A stretch of DNA of 27,286 nt, from positions 1 to 27,286 of IMG/VR virus record IMGVR_UViG_3300045016_000278; one strand, given 5' to 3'. This stretch comes from a virus. Below the pieces are notes generated by a model, which searched no databases, was not told the origin of the DNA, and saw only the letters and a program-made list of their open reading frames with translations. Positions 6,677 to 15,063 of the stretch are shown here, one piece after another (positions within the stretch are counted from its first letter, which is position 1; every line of letters begins with the position of its first letter). Position numbers and translations under genes: made by a program.

Positions 6677-7365
6677 CCCCGATGCCGGCAGTGGTGCTGC
6701 TCTCCGGCGGGCAGGACTCGACCACCTGCCTGTACTGGGCCCGGGAGCGCTTCTCCCCGGTCGCGGCTCTGGCGGTCAACTACGGCCAGCGGCACGTGGC
6801 CGAGCTGTTGGCGGCCCGGGCGGTGGCCGAGCTGGCCGGCGCCTCCTTCCGCCTCCTGACCCTGGAGGCCCTGACGCAACTCGGGGGCTCGGCTCTGCTC
6901 CCGGGTGGCGGCGAGCTGCGGGAAGCGGGCGGCCTGGTCGACGCCGAGGCCCCGGCCGGGCTCCCAACCTCCTACGTCCCCGGCCGCAACCTGCTCCTGC
7001 TCGGGCTTGCCGGGGCCTACGCGGCCAGTCTGGGAGTCCGGGACCTGGTGTGTGGGGCGAGCCAGGCGGACTACTCGGGCTACCCCGACTGCCGGCGCCC
7101 GTTCATGGATGCGATGGAAGCGGCCCTGACCCTGGCCCTCCCGACCACCTGCGGCCCCCTCCGCGTCCACGCTCCCTTGATGAACTGCACGAAGGCCGAC
7201 ACGGTGCGCCTGGCCTGGGCCCTTCCCGGGTGCTGGGAGGCGCTGGCCCTGACCGTGACCTGCTACCGGGGCCTGCGGCCGGGCTGCGGCGTCTGCCCGT
7301 CCTGCCGGCTGCGGGCCCGGGGCTTCGCCGAGGCCGGTCGGCCCGACCCTGCGGCAGGGGCCTGA
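6673..7365 (+). CDS. queC: 7-cyano-7-deazaguanine (preQ0) synthase (QueC)
   Basis: QueC converts 7-carboxy-7-deazaguanine to preQ0 using ATP and ammonia. The PP-loop LLSGGQDSTTCL is at residues about 9-20. NYGQRHVAEL, VPGRNLLLL and CGASQADYSGYPDC are family motifs. The C-terminal zinc site is Cys197, Cys205, Cys208 and Cys211 (CYRG..GCGVCPSCRLRARGF). GTG at 6673 overlaps the previous stop as GTGA; an ATG at 6682 is a possible alternative with little effect. There are 230 residues, the usual size, and no Gat domain is fused. This is the last step of preQ0 synthesis. The next gene, starting 1 nt after the stop, begins with the DNA-inserting DpdA domain. Confidence 0.95.
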   Translation: MTPMPAVVLLSGGQDSTTCLYWARERFSPVAALAVNYGQRHVAELLAARAVAELAGASFRLLTLEALTQLGGSALLPGGGELREAGGLVDAEAPAGLPTSYVPGRNLLLLGLAGAYAASLGVRDLVCGASQADYSGYPDCRRPFMDAMEAALTLALPTTCGPLRVHAPLMNCTKADTVRLAWALPGCWEALALTVTCYRGLRPGCGVCPSCRLRARGFAEAGRPDPAAGA

Positions 7366-7366
7366 C

Positions 7367-10300
7367 GTGCCCAAGGTCCGCACCACCCTCTTCTACGTCA
7401 CCCTCCCCTGGGGCACGCCGCTCCTGAAGCGGATGCGCATCGAGAACGTCATGGTCAGCTTCCGCCACTTCGGGCGGAAGCTGCCAGAGTTCCCCCGGCT
7501 CATCGTCGACTCGGGGGCCTACTCGGACGCCAAGCTGCGCAAGGGCGAAGGTGAGGGGAAGGGCCGGGAGAAGGAGGACCGGAGCGGCAAGGGGTACGCC
7601 CGCTACCTCGACGAGTCGCCGGCCGAGCGGAGCGTGGTCTTCCGCGTCATGATGGACAAGATCGGGGACCAGCCGGCGACCTGCCGCCGCTTCGACCGGC
7701 ACCTGGCCAAGGGGCACTCCTGCGCCTTCGTCTACTACTCCGACGCCCGGGTGACGCCGGCGGTGGAGGCGGCCCTCAAGCGCTCCCTGACGGCCGCCGG
7801 CGCAGCGTGCTTCGCCGGCATCACCACCGGCTACCTGATCGCCCGCAAGATCGGGATGAATGAGGTCTTCCGGGGCCTGGAGCGGTGGTGGGGGGCGGTG
7901 GAGAAGGTCCTGGGCAAGGGCCCCCGTCCCCGGACCCACCTGCTCGGTTCCTTCCGCATCCCGGTGCTGTCCCGCTTCCCCTTCACCTCGGCCGACATCT
8001 CCTCGCACTTCCTGGCCAACCGCTACGGCCGCTTCTGCACCTACCTCCGGGACGAGCGGGGCCTGCGGGTCTCGGGCATTCCCCACCACCAGGCGAAGAA
8101 CGTTGAGGGCCGGCTCTCGCCGGCCATGCGTAGGCTCCAGGAGGCCAGCTACGCCTCGGCCCGCAAGCTGGGGCTCGACCTCGACGTGGAGGACGACCGC
8201 TACTGTTGGAACATCCGGGCCTACAAGCTGCTGGAGGCGGCCCTGGCCCGGGGCGACGTGGAGAAGGCCGATGCCGGGCTCCTGCTCGACACCCCGGGCC
8301 TGACCCCCTGGGCGGAGGGGGCGGTGGCGCCTCCTTCCTCGGTGGCCTACGACTTCGGCTTCTCCCCGGGGGAGCTGGCCGACCTCGGCAAGACCGAGGA
8401 CGAGCATGACGGAGAGCGGGAGGGAGCCGAGGACCCGGGGGACGAGTGGGCGGCCGACGACGAGGCCGAGGACCAGGGCGAGGACTCGGCCGAGGCGACG
8501 GCGAAGGACGCCATCACCACCGACGCCCTGGCAACTGGCGGCCGCAAGGCCCCCGAGCAGGGCGGTCCTCCGCCCCGGCGCCGCCGGCGCCGGCAGGAGG
8601 AAGAGGAGAAGGCGGCGCCCCCGACCGGAGTGCTGCCGGCGCTCAAGATGCCGGACCCGGCCTTTCTGCTCGACCGCCTGGAGGCGGGCGAGTCGGCGGG
8701 CATCCTCTCCCGCCGGGCGCAGGCGGAGCGGGTGGGCGAGCCCGAGTTCCTGGTCAACGAGGTCGCGCCGCTCGGCTTCGACCGGGCCTTCGTCTGGGCG
8801 GTGGTAAAGCACGGAGCGGCCGAGGCGGTCGCCGACCTGTCCGCGCTGGACCCGCTGCGCCGGGCCGGGGTAGACGCTCTCGCCCGCCAGGAGTTCGCCG
8901 GGGAGCGGGACTTCTTCTACCTGCCCCTGGAGCTGGTCGAGCGCTACGAGGCGCCCCTGCCCCTCAAGCGCCCGCCGGCGGGCCGGCGCTTCGGGGCCGA
9001 GGTGGACCTGGAGCGGGACGTGGCAAAGGCCGCGGTCCCTTCCCTGCCCCCCGCCGGCGACGACCCGCCCGAGGCCGAGGCAGACGACGAGGGCGAAGGT
9101 GAGGTTGGCAAGCGGGTCCGCCAGCCGTTCGGAGCGCCAGCCGGCAAGTCGGCGGTGGCCGGCCGGGTGGCCGCGGGGCTCCCCCGCCACCGGACCTACG
9201 TGGAGCCCTTCGCCGGCGGGGCCGCGGTCCTGTTCGCCAAGGCCCCTTCGTCGTCGGTGCGGGAGGTCCTGGCGGACCTGGACCCCGAGGTCGTCGGCGC
9301 CTTCTCCTTTCTCCAGCGGGCGACCTCCCGGGACCTGGACGATCTGCGGGCACGGGACTGGCGCTCGACCCCCGAACAGCTCCGGCAGGCGGTGGCCCTG
9401 CAACCCCGCTCCGACGCCGAGCGCTTCTGGCGGCTCGCGATGCGCCGGTACTCGGGCTGGCGAGCGGCGAGCGGCGGCTACAACCCCGCCCGGCAAGGGC
9501 GGGTCTCGACCTTGCCCGGCCGCCTGGAAGAGGTCCAGCGGCGCCTCGCCGGGGTGGTGCTGCGGCGCCAGGACTGGCGGGAGACCCTGCGGGAGTTCGA
9601 CGCCCCCGACTCGTTCTTCTACCTCGACCCGCCCTGGCCCTCCCGCAAGGGGGCAGCGCCCGAGGGCCTGGAGCCGGCCACTCTGGCGGCCGCTCTGGCG
9701 ACCCTCAAGGGCACCTTCCTTCTGCACTACGACCCGGCCCACGCCGACGCCTTCCGCCGGGAGGGGTGGGGGCTGCGGGAGGCCGATGGGCTTCTGGAGG
9801 TCACGAACGCCCCGGACCGGGTGGGCAAGGCCGCGGCCGAGCCCACGCCCGGGGAGCTGGCGGCGGAGTGCCGCGGACTCCTCCGCAAGCTGGCCCAGGA
9901 CGCCCCAGGACGCACGGAAGCGGTCTGCCGGCTGGGGGAGCCCGGCCCGGACGATCTCGCGGCCCTGCGGGCCGCTCCGGGCCGCCTGCAAGCCGCGGCC
10001 GAGGCGCTGGCCGCGGTGGAGCTGGTGACCCCCGAGCCCTCCCCCGGCCCGGGCGACCCGGCCGCCCGTCTGGCCGCCCTCCTTCCCCGGCTGTTCCCGG
10101 CCCTGGAGGGGGCGGACGAGCTGCACAAGGCCCTGGAGGGTGGGCATGAGGCGGCCGCCCTGCTCGCCCGCCTGGGCGGGTTCTCCGGCACTGGCGACGG
10201 TGGTAGCGCCAGGCTTTGCCCCGCGTGCCTCGCTGCCCCTGCCCCGGAGGCTACCTGCCGGGTGGTGAAGGTGCTGATCGCCGGGGTGGGCTCCGTGCCT

Positions 10301-13300
10301 CCCGAACGGCTCGACGCCGAGAGGCTGCGGGACCTCTCCGATGGCCAGCTCCGGGAGGCCGACGCTTCCCTCCACGGGCTCTACGACCGGGCCTTCGGCG
10401 AGGGCGGGAAGGGCGGCGAGAACCGGGAGGTCCTGGTCAACGCCCACCTGTTCGTGCTCGCCGAGCTGCGCCGGCGGCGCCTGGCCCACGAGGGGGACCA
10501 GGGCGACCCCCTGGACGCGGCGACTCTGGCCCTGGCGCCCGACGCCTATCGGGGGACGGCGAAGGCTGCCGGACCCGCGTCAGACCGTACCACCGCCGCA
10601 GTCTACCCCGGCGGGCAGGAGGACTTCGGGAGCGAGATCGCCCTCTCCGAAGTGCTCCCCTACGCCCAGGACATCGTGCTCCGGGCGCCGGCCGTCTACG
10701 TGGTGGGCGGCCTGGCGGTCCACGGCCGCACCCGGGGCGACCTCGACCTCCTGGTGCGGGGGCCGCTCGACGAGGCCACCCGGCGGGTGGTCGAGTTCCG
10801 CCTGGGCCGGATGCTGCCGCCCGACCTCTCCCAGCGGGTGCAGTTCCTCGACGACGAGCTGGGCGGCCCCTTCACCGACCACGTCGAGCTGTACGACCTG
10901 GTGCTGCGCCGGCGGGAGGACCTGGGGGTCAAGCGGATGCGGCTGGAGAAGGCCGACGACCCCCTGCTCGACCTGCCGCCCCGAGGGAGCCAGAAGCGGT
11001 CCTCCGCGTTGCAGTACCACTTCCGGGGCCGCTCCCTGCACGCCGACCTCCGCTTCAAGGTGGCCGACGACTACCTGGTGGGCTGGACTCTGGCCCTCCA
11101 GCGGGAGGGCCGGACCCCCGACGTGAACTCGGTCGCCGAGGCCAAGCAGATCGCGGCCACCTTCTCCCCGGAGGGGAGCCGCTACTCCAAGCCCTTCCTC
11201 GCCCCGGCCCGACTCTGGGCTACCCCCAAGGCCCGGCAGCCGGTGGCGTGGCTGAACATCGAGGCGGAGACCTTCGCCCCCGGCTCGGTCGGGGCGACCC
11301 GCTTCGAGGAAGGCACCATCGTCCTGGTCGACCGGCCCCGGGTCGAATGGGGGCTCCAGAAGCCCTACAGCCACGAGTACTTCCTGACCGGCAAGGGGCC
11401 GCTCGTCGGCATCCTCTTCTTCCGCCTGCTCGTCGGCGAAGGCGAGGGGGACGAGACGCCGGCTCGGACCCCGGAGGGCGAAGCCTTCTGGACCTGCACC
11501 CTGACCCGCAGCCTGCTCCCCGGGGTGCTCAAGCCGCGGGCGGTGGAGACCGGCGACGTGCCGCCCCAGCACTACTCCGGCCTGCCGGCGACCCTGGCCG
11601 AAGTGGTGCCGTCCTCCTTCCGCTACTGGGAGGCGGCGACGCCCCGGGAGCGGCGGGAGGTGCGGGACGCCCTGGTCGGCGAGCGGTTCTTCACCGAGGC
11701 CGGCATCCGGCTGGTCGACGGCGAGTTCCGCCGAGTGGTGCAGAAGCTCTACGTCTACACGCCCCAGGCGGCCGACCTGGCCAAGGGGCCGCCGGTGGTC
11801 GACTTCGCCCTCTCCCGCCAGACCTGGCAGGGGCAGACCGTGATCCGGGGGGTGCCCTCCCGCACCGTCTGGCACCTGGTCCTCGATGGGCCGGGCGAGG
11901 GGCTGCGGGGCTGGGAGCTGCAAGCCGACCCGCTGGAGGAAGGGGAGCGAGTCGCGGCCCTGGCCCACGACCACCCGGAGAAGGAGCTGCTGCACTTCGA
12001 GGGCGAGGTCAAGCCGGGTGCCCGAATCGGGGGCGAGGTCCTGAACCCCACCCGGGCGACGCCCTCCGACGTGGCCCTGCTCGACCGGGGCAAGGCCACC
12101 ATCCTCGACGACGTGCCCGGCCGGCTGCGGGTCCGCTTCGCCGGTCGCAAGCTGCACGGCGCCTGGACCCTGGTTCAGGAAGAGGAGCGCTCGCCGGTCT
12201 GGACCCTGGGCCGGGGCGAGCTGCCCGGTCGCCGCCAGGCCGAGAAGGAGGCCGGCGAGGGGGCAGAGGACGGCCGCGGCCGCGGCGACCTGGAGAAGCG
12301 CACCGGCAGCCGAGGCCCCTACCCGCACGACGAGTGCATGTTCCCCCGCTGCTCCAAGGCCCCCGAGGTCGAAGTGGTCTGGGCCGACGGCCGCGGCCGG
12401 GCCTGGTTCTGCAAGGAGCACCTCGCCCGCTGGCGGGACCGGGGGGAGCCCGACGGCGACCCGCCTGGCGACCGGGAGATCATCCGGGAGCGGGAGGTCG
12501 AGGGGGGCCGGGTCGGCCCCCGCTACGGGGCGCCCCCGCTGGCCAAGGCCATCCCCCTCCGAGATGGCGTCCAGGTCTGGGACCCCGACCGGCGGGACCC
12601 CGAAGCCGACCGTACCCAGCTCCGGCCCCTGGCCCTGTTCCGCCCGCAGAAGCCGGCGCCCCGGCCGACCAACGAGTTCCGCGACCCGGAGGATGCCCTG
12701 GCCTTCGCCACGCCCGCGGCCCTGCGGGACGGCATCCTGGTCGAACCCAAGTGGAACGGCTTCCGGGTAGTGGCCGAGAAGGCCGGCGGCCGAGTCCTGA
12801 TCTTCACCGAGGACACCCAGCGGGACATCTCCCCGGCCCTGCCCGGGGTCACCCGGGAGCTGGCCGGGCTGCGGGGCGACTACGTGCTCGACGCCGAGCT
12901 GATGGCCTTCGACGGCGAGAGCCCCGTTCCCCGCCGGGAGCTGGCCCGCTTCCGGGGCGAGCGGCCGACCGACGACGCCCAGGCCGCGCTCTGCGTCCAC
13001 GACGCCCTTTACCTCCCCGGGCCGGGGAACCTGACGGCGAAGACCAACGCCGAGCGGCGGGCGGCCCTGGAGGCGTACCTGCCCGCTCGGGCGAAGCACC
13101 TGCGCCTCTCCCCGGCCCGGCTGGTCCACCGGGAGGCGGCCCTGCGGGAGGCCCTGCGCTGGGCCTCCCATCTCCCCGGCTCCGAGGGGGCCATGCTCAA
13201 GCTCGCCGGCTCCACCTACAGCCTGGGCGGCGAGAACGACGGCTGGGCGAAGTTGAAGCTGGTGCGGGAGGTCCTGGCCATCGTCTACCGGCTGGAGCCG

Positions 13301-14047
13301 GTCGAGGGCTCTCCTGGCGTCCACACCCTCTACTGCGCCGTCGGCCCCATCCCCCCCGACGAGCGGGACCGCTGGCGGGAGGTGGTCGAAGTCGCCGGGA
13401 AGCTGGCCACGCCCATCGGCCGGACCTTCAACACGAAGGCGGACGTTGAGGTCGGCAGCGTGGTTCGGGTGGAGGTCACCGAGCTGCTGTCCGACCAGCG
13501 GCCGGAGGCCAAGCGGTCCCTCACCTGGTTCACCCCGACGGTGGTGGAGGGCCCGGTCGAGCGGCGGCCCATGACCCCCGCCGAGGCCGAGGCCCTTCTC
13601 CTCCCCGGCGAGGTCAAGAAGCTCCTGGCCGAGGCCGCAGTGGCGAAGGACCTGGAGGTGATCGCCAAGGCCGGCGACGGCGAGCACTACGCGCTGGGGG
13701 TGGTGCTGGAGCCGACCGACGAGGCGGCCGGGCTCAAGCCCGACGCCCAGCATGACGTGTACTCGGCCGAGGAAGTCCAGCGGGCGGCCCACTACTTCAT
13801 GGAGGCCGGCGGCCGGATCGGCTTCATGCACCGGGAGATCATCGGGGACAAGGCCCGGGTGCTGGAGACCTACCTCGCTCCGGTCACCTTCGAGCTGCCC
13901 CTTCCCGGCGGCGGAGTGCGGCGCATCCGGGAGGGAACCTGGCTGCTCGCCCTCCGGGTCCTTGACGCCGACCTCTGGCAGGCTGTAAGGTCGCGGAAGT
14001 TCGCCGGCCTGTCGGTCGGCGGCACGGCGCGCCGGGAGGCCGCTTGA
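7367..14047 (+). CDS. Giant multidomain fusion: DpdA-like transglycosylase, D12 methyltransferase, nucleotidyltransferase, LigD-PE-like, DNA ligase and XkdF prohead protease
   Basis: GTG start, 1 nt after queC; 2226 residues with no internal stop. Residues 1-335 are DpdA-like with a TGT fold: LIVDSGAYSD (Asp48), FAGITTGYL, HLLGSF and TSADISS-RYGRF (Asp210), the two catalytic-Asp regions. Residues 336-580 are an acidic/Arg linker. Residues about 585-825 are a D12 adenine methyltransferase (EPFAGG with Phe615; DPPW from Asp754). Residues about 1105-1180 are nucleotidyltransferase-like (VVGGLAVHG, Asp1125/Asp1127). Residues about 1210-1600 carry LigD 3'-phosphoesterase-like motifs (His1218, LHADLR with His1225/Asp1227/Arg1229; HDHP with His1536; FEGEV). 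A Cys1657/Cys1662/Cys1682/His1685 zinc site follows. Residues about 1780-2080 are an ATP-dependent ligase (Lys1795 in KWNGFR, LDAELM, EGAMLK, WAKLK) with an OB-like end. Residues about 2100-2226 are an XkdF-type protease (GVVLEPT, SAEEVQRAAHYFM, GFMHRE, GLSVGG). The domains are strong individually; their delivery as one protein is inferred from the open frame. Confidence 0.85.
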   Translation: MPKVRTTLFYVTLPWGTPLLKRMRIENVMVSFRHFGRKLPEFPRLIVDSGAYSDAKLRKGEGEGKGREKEDRSGKGYARYLDESPAERSVVFRVMMDKIGDQPATCRRFDRHLAKGHSCAFVYYSDARVTPAVEAALKRSLTAAGAACFAGITTGYLIARKIGMNEVFRGLERWWGAVEKVLGKGPRPRTHLLGSFRIPVLSRFPFTSADISSHFLANRYGRFCTYLRDERGLRVSGIPHHQAKNVEGRLSPAMRRLQEASYASARKLGLDLDVEDDRYCWNIRAYKLLEAALARGDVEKADAGLLLDTPGLTPWAEGAVAPPSSVAYDFGFSPGELADLGKTEDEHDGEREGAEDPGDEWAADDEAEDQGEDSAEATAKDAITTDALATGGRKAPEQGGPPPRRRRRRQEEEEKAAPPTGVLPALKMPDPAFLLDRLEAGESAGILSRRAQAERVGEPEFLVNEVAPLGFDRAFVWAVVKHGAAEAVADLSALDPLRRAGVDALARQEFAGERDFFYLPLELVERYEAPLPLKRPPAGRRFGAEVDLERDVAKAAVPSLPPAGDDPPEAEADDEGEGEVGKRVRQPFGAPAGKSAVAGRVAAGLPRHRTYVEPFAGGAAVLFAKAPSSSVREVLADLDPEVVGAFSFLQRATSRDLDDLRARDWRSTPEQLRQAVALQPRSDAERFWRLAMRRYSGWRAASGGYNPARQGRVSTLPGRLEEVQRRLAGVVLRRQDWRETLREFDAPDSFFYLDPPWPSRKGAAPEGLEPATLAAALATLKGTFLLHYDPAHADAFRREGWGLREADGLLEVTNAPDRVGKAAAEPTPGELAAECRGLLRKLAQDAPGRTEAVCRLGEPGPDDLAALRAAPGRLQAAAEALAAVELVTPEPSPGPGDPAARLAALLPRLFPALEGADELHKALEGGHEAAALLARLGGFSGTGDGGSARLCPACLAAPAPEATCRVVKVLIAGVGSVPPERLDAERLRDLSDGQLREADASLHGLYDRAFGEGGKGGENREVLVNAHLFVLAELRRRRLAHEGDQGDPLDAATLALAPDAYRGTAKAAGPASDRTTAAVYPGGQEDFGSEIALSEVLPYAQDIVLRAPAVYVVGGLAVHGRTRGDLDLLVRGPLDEATRRVVEFRLGRMLPPDLSQRVQFLDDELGGPFTDHVELYDLVLRRREDLGVKRMRLEKADDPLLDLPPRGSQKRSSALQYHFRGRSLHADLRFKVADDYLVGWTLALQREGRTPDVNSVAEAKQIAATFSPEGSRYSKPFLAPARLWATPKARQPVAWLNIEAETFAPGSVGATRFEEGTIVLVDRPRVEWGLQKPYSHEYFLTGKGPLVGILFFRLLVGEGEGDETPARTPEGEAFWTCTLTRSLLPGVLKPRAVETGDVPPQHYSGLPATLAEVVPSSFRYWEAATPRERREVRDALVGERFFTEAGIRLVDGEFRRVVQKLYVYTPQAADLAKGPPVVDFALSRQTWQGQTVIRGVPSRTVWHLVLDGPGEGLRGWELQADPLEEGERVAALAHDHPEKELLHFEGEVKPGARIGGEVLNPTRATPSDVALLDRGKATILDDVPGRLRVRFAGRKLHGAWTLVQEEERSPVWTLGRGELPGRRQAEKEAGEGAEDGRGRGDLEKRTGSRGPYPHDECMFPRCSKAPEVEVVWADGRGRAWFCKEHLARWRDRGEPDGDPPGDREIIREREVEGGRVGPRYGAPPLAKAIPLRDGVQVWDPDRRDPEADRTQLRPLALFRPQKPAPRPTNEFRDPEDALAFATPAALRDGILVEPKWNGFRVVAEKAGGRVLIFTEDTQRDISPALPGVTRELAGLRGDYVLDAELMAFDGESPVPRRELARFRGERPTDDAQAALCVHDALYLPGPGNLTAKTNAERRAALEAYLPARAKHLRLSPARLVHREAALREALRWASHLPGSEGAMLKLAGSTYSLGGENDGWAKLKLVREVLAIVYRLEPVEGSPGVHTLYCAVGPIPPDERDRWREVVEVAGKLATPIGRTFNTKADVEVGSVVRVEVTELLSDQRPEAKRSLTWFTPTVVEGPVERRPMTPAEAEALLLPGEVKKLLAEAAVAKDLEVIAKAGDGEHYALGVVLEPTDEAAGLKPDAQHDVYSAEEVQRAAHYFMEAGGRIGFMHREIIGDKARVLETYLAPVTFELPLPGGGVRRIREGTWLLALRVLDADLWQAVRSRKFAGLSVGGTARREAA

Positions 14048-15063
14048 GTGGACCTGCGAAGGACGACGACGACCTCTACCGCCTGCGGGACCTCAAGGTG
14101 GAGGAGGTCAGCATCGTCGACCGCCCGGCCAACCGCATCGAGTGGCTCATCGTCAAGCGAGACGGGGAGGACCCCATGAGCGCAGGCCCCGAGGTCCGCG
14201 AAGGCGCGGACGGGAAGCTCACGGTCGCCAAGGCCGACCCGGCCAAGCCGGAGGACGAGGCGGCGAAGGCCAAGGTTCCGCCCGAGGACGAGGCGGCGAA
14301 GGCGAAGGCTCCGAAGCCCGAGGACGCCGAGAAGGCCGGCGGCCGGCTGGAGGCCGGTGCCCGGGAGGCGGCCGAGCGGCTGCTCTCCCTGGCCAACCAG
14401 GCCAAGGGCAAGGCCCCCGACGCGGCGATGCTCCGGGAGCTGAAGGCGGTCTCGGGCCTGCTCACCGGGCTCGCCGACAAGTACCCCTCGCCGAAGGCCG
14501 GCGTGGCGAAGGCGGAGGCCGACCTGATCGCCGAGGGTCGGACCTTCGACGGGGTGCTGCACACCGCGGCCCAGGCCATCCTCGGCGGGTCCCGGGAGCA
14601 GGCGGCCGCGGCGGTCGCCGGCGTCCGGGCCGCCATCGACTACGCGGTCGGGAAGGCCGCGAAGGTCGAGGACGAGGAGCCGGAGGACGAGGCGAAGGCG
14701 AAGGCCGCGAAGCCGAAGGACCTCCCCGGGGCCGGCAAGCGGTTCACCGCCGAGCGGGTCGGCAAGCTGACCTCGGCGCTCGGCTCGCTGCTCGACGTGC
14801 TCAAGGACCTGGGCGTCACCAACCTCCCCGCCCTGCTCAACGTGGCGAAGAGCGACGGCACGGCGGAGGGCGAGGTGATCGCCAAGGCCCTGTCCGCGGT
14901 GGGCGTCGACGCCGAGGCGGCCCGGGCCGCCGAGGCCGACGGCAAGCTCGCCGACCTCCAGAAGCGGCTCGACCGCCTGGAGACGGCGGGCCTGGCGAAG
15001 GGCCTGGGCGGCGACGCGGTCGCCAAGGCCGTGAAGCCGGACCTCTGGAAGGGGATCGTCTAG
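14044..15063 (+). CDS. Capsid scaffolding / prohead core protein
   Basis: TTG at 14044 overlaps the stop of the protease-ending gene (TTGA). An internal ATG at 14176 would lose the conserved beginning. The first ~40 residues read DLKVEEVSIVDRPANRIEWL, a segment common at the start of scaffold or protease-scaffold proteins beside XkdF-type proteases. The rest is highly charged, Ala/Lys/Glu-rich and helical, with acidic repeats (PEDEAAKAK) at about residues 75-100 and 215-230 and a coiled-coil-like end (KLADLQKRLDRLE). There are 339 residues. Its place between protease and major capsid is the classic scaffold slot, so it is probably degraded by the fused protease during maturation. Assignment is by position and composition. 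Confidence 0.78.
   Translation: MSGPAKDDDDLYRLRDLKVEEVSIVDRPANRIEWLIVKRDGEDPMSAGPEVREGADGKLTVAKADPAKPEDEAAKAKVPPEDEAAKAKAPKPEDAEKAGGRLEAGAREAAERLLSLANQAKGKAPDAAMLRELKAVSGLLTGLADKYPSPKAGVAKAEADLIAEGRTFDGVLHTAAQAILGGSREQAAAAVAGVRAAIDYAVGKAAKVEDEEPEDEAKAKAAKPKDLPGAGKRFTAERVGKLTSALGSLLDVLKDLGVTNLPALLNVAKSDGTAEGEVIAKALSAVGVDAEAARAAEADGKLADLQKRLDRLETAGLAKGLGGDAVAKAVKPDLWKGIV

Noticed and set aside
7103-10489. Antisense open frame of 1128 codons opposite queC and the giant fusion
   Set aside because: Low-complexity translation with no motif or start signal that I could see. The sense strand has catalytic motifs throughout.
10216-13449. Alternative + strand open frame of 1077 codons overlapping the giant fusion
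   Set aside because: Arg/Pro/Gly-rich out-of-frame translation. The other frame carries the nucleotidyltransferase, phosphoesterase-like and ligase motifs.
10580-13831. Antisense open frame of 1083 codons opposite the ligase half of the fusion
   Set aside because: The mirror image of real coding sequence in GC-rich DNA; no recognisable domain.
7367-14047. Splitting the giant fusion into several separate genes
   Set aside because: There is no in-frame stop, and I noticed no start with a good ribosome site at the domain borders. Internal starts cannot be ruled out, but the simplest reading is one protein.
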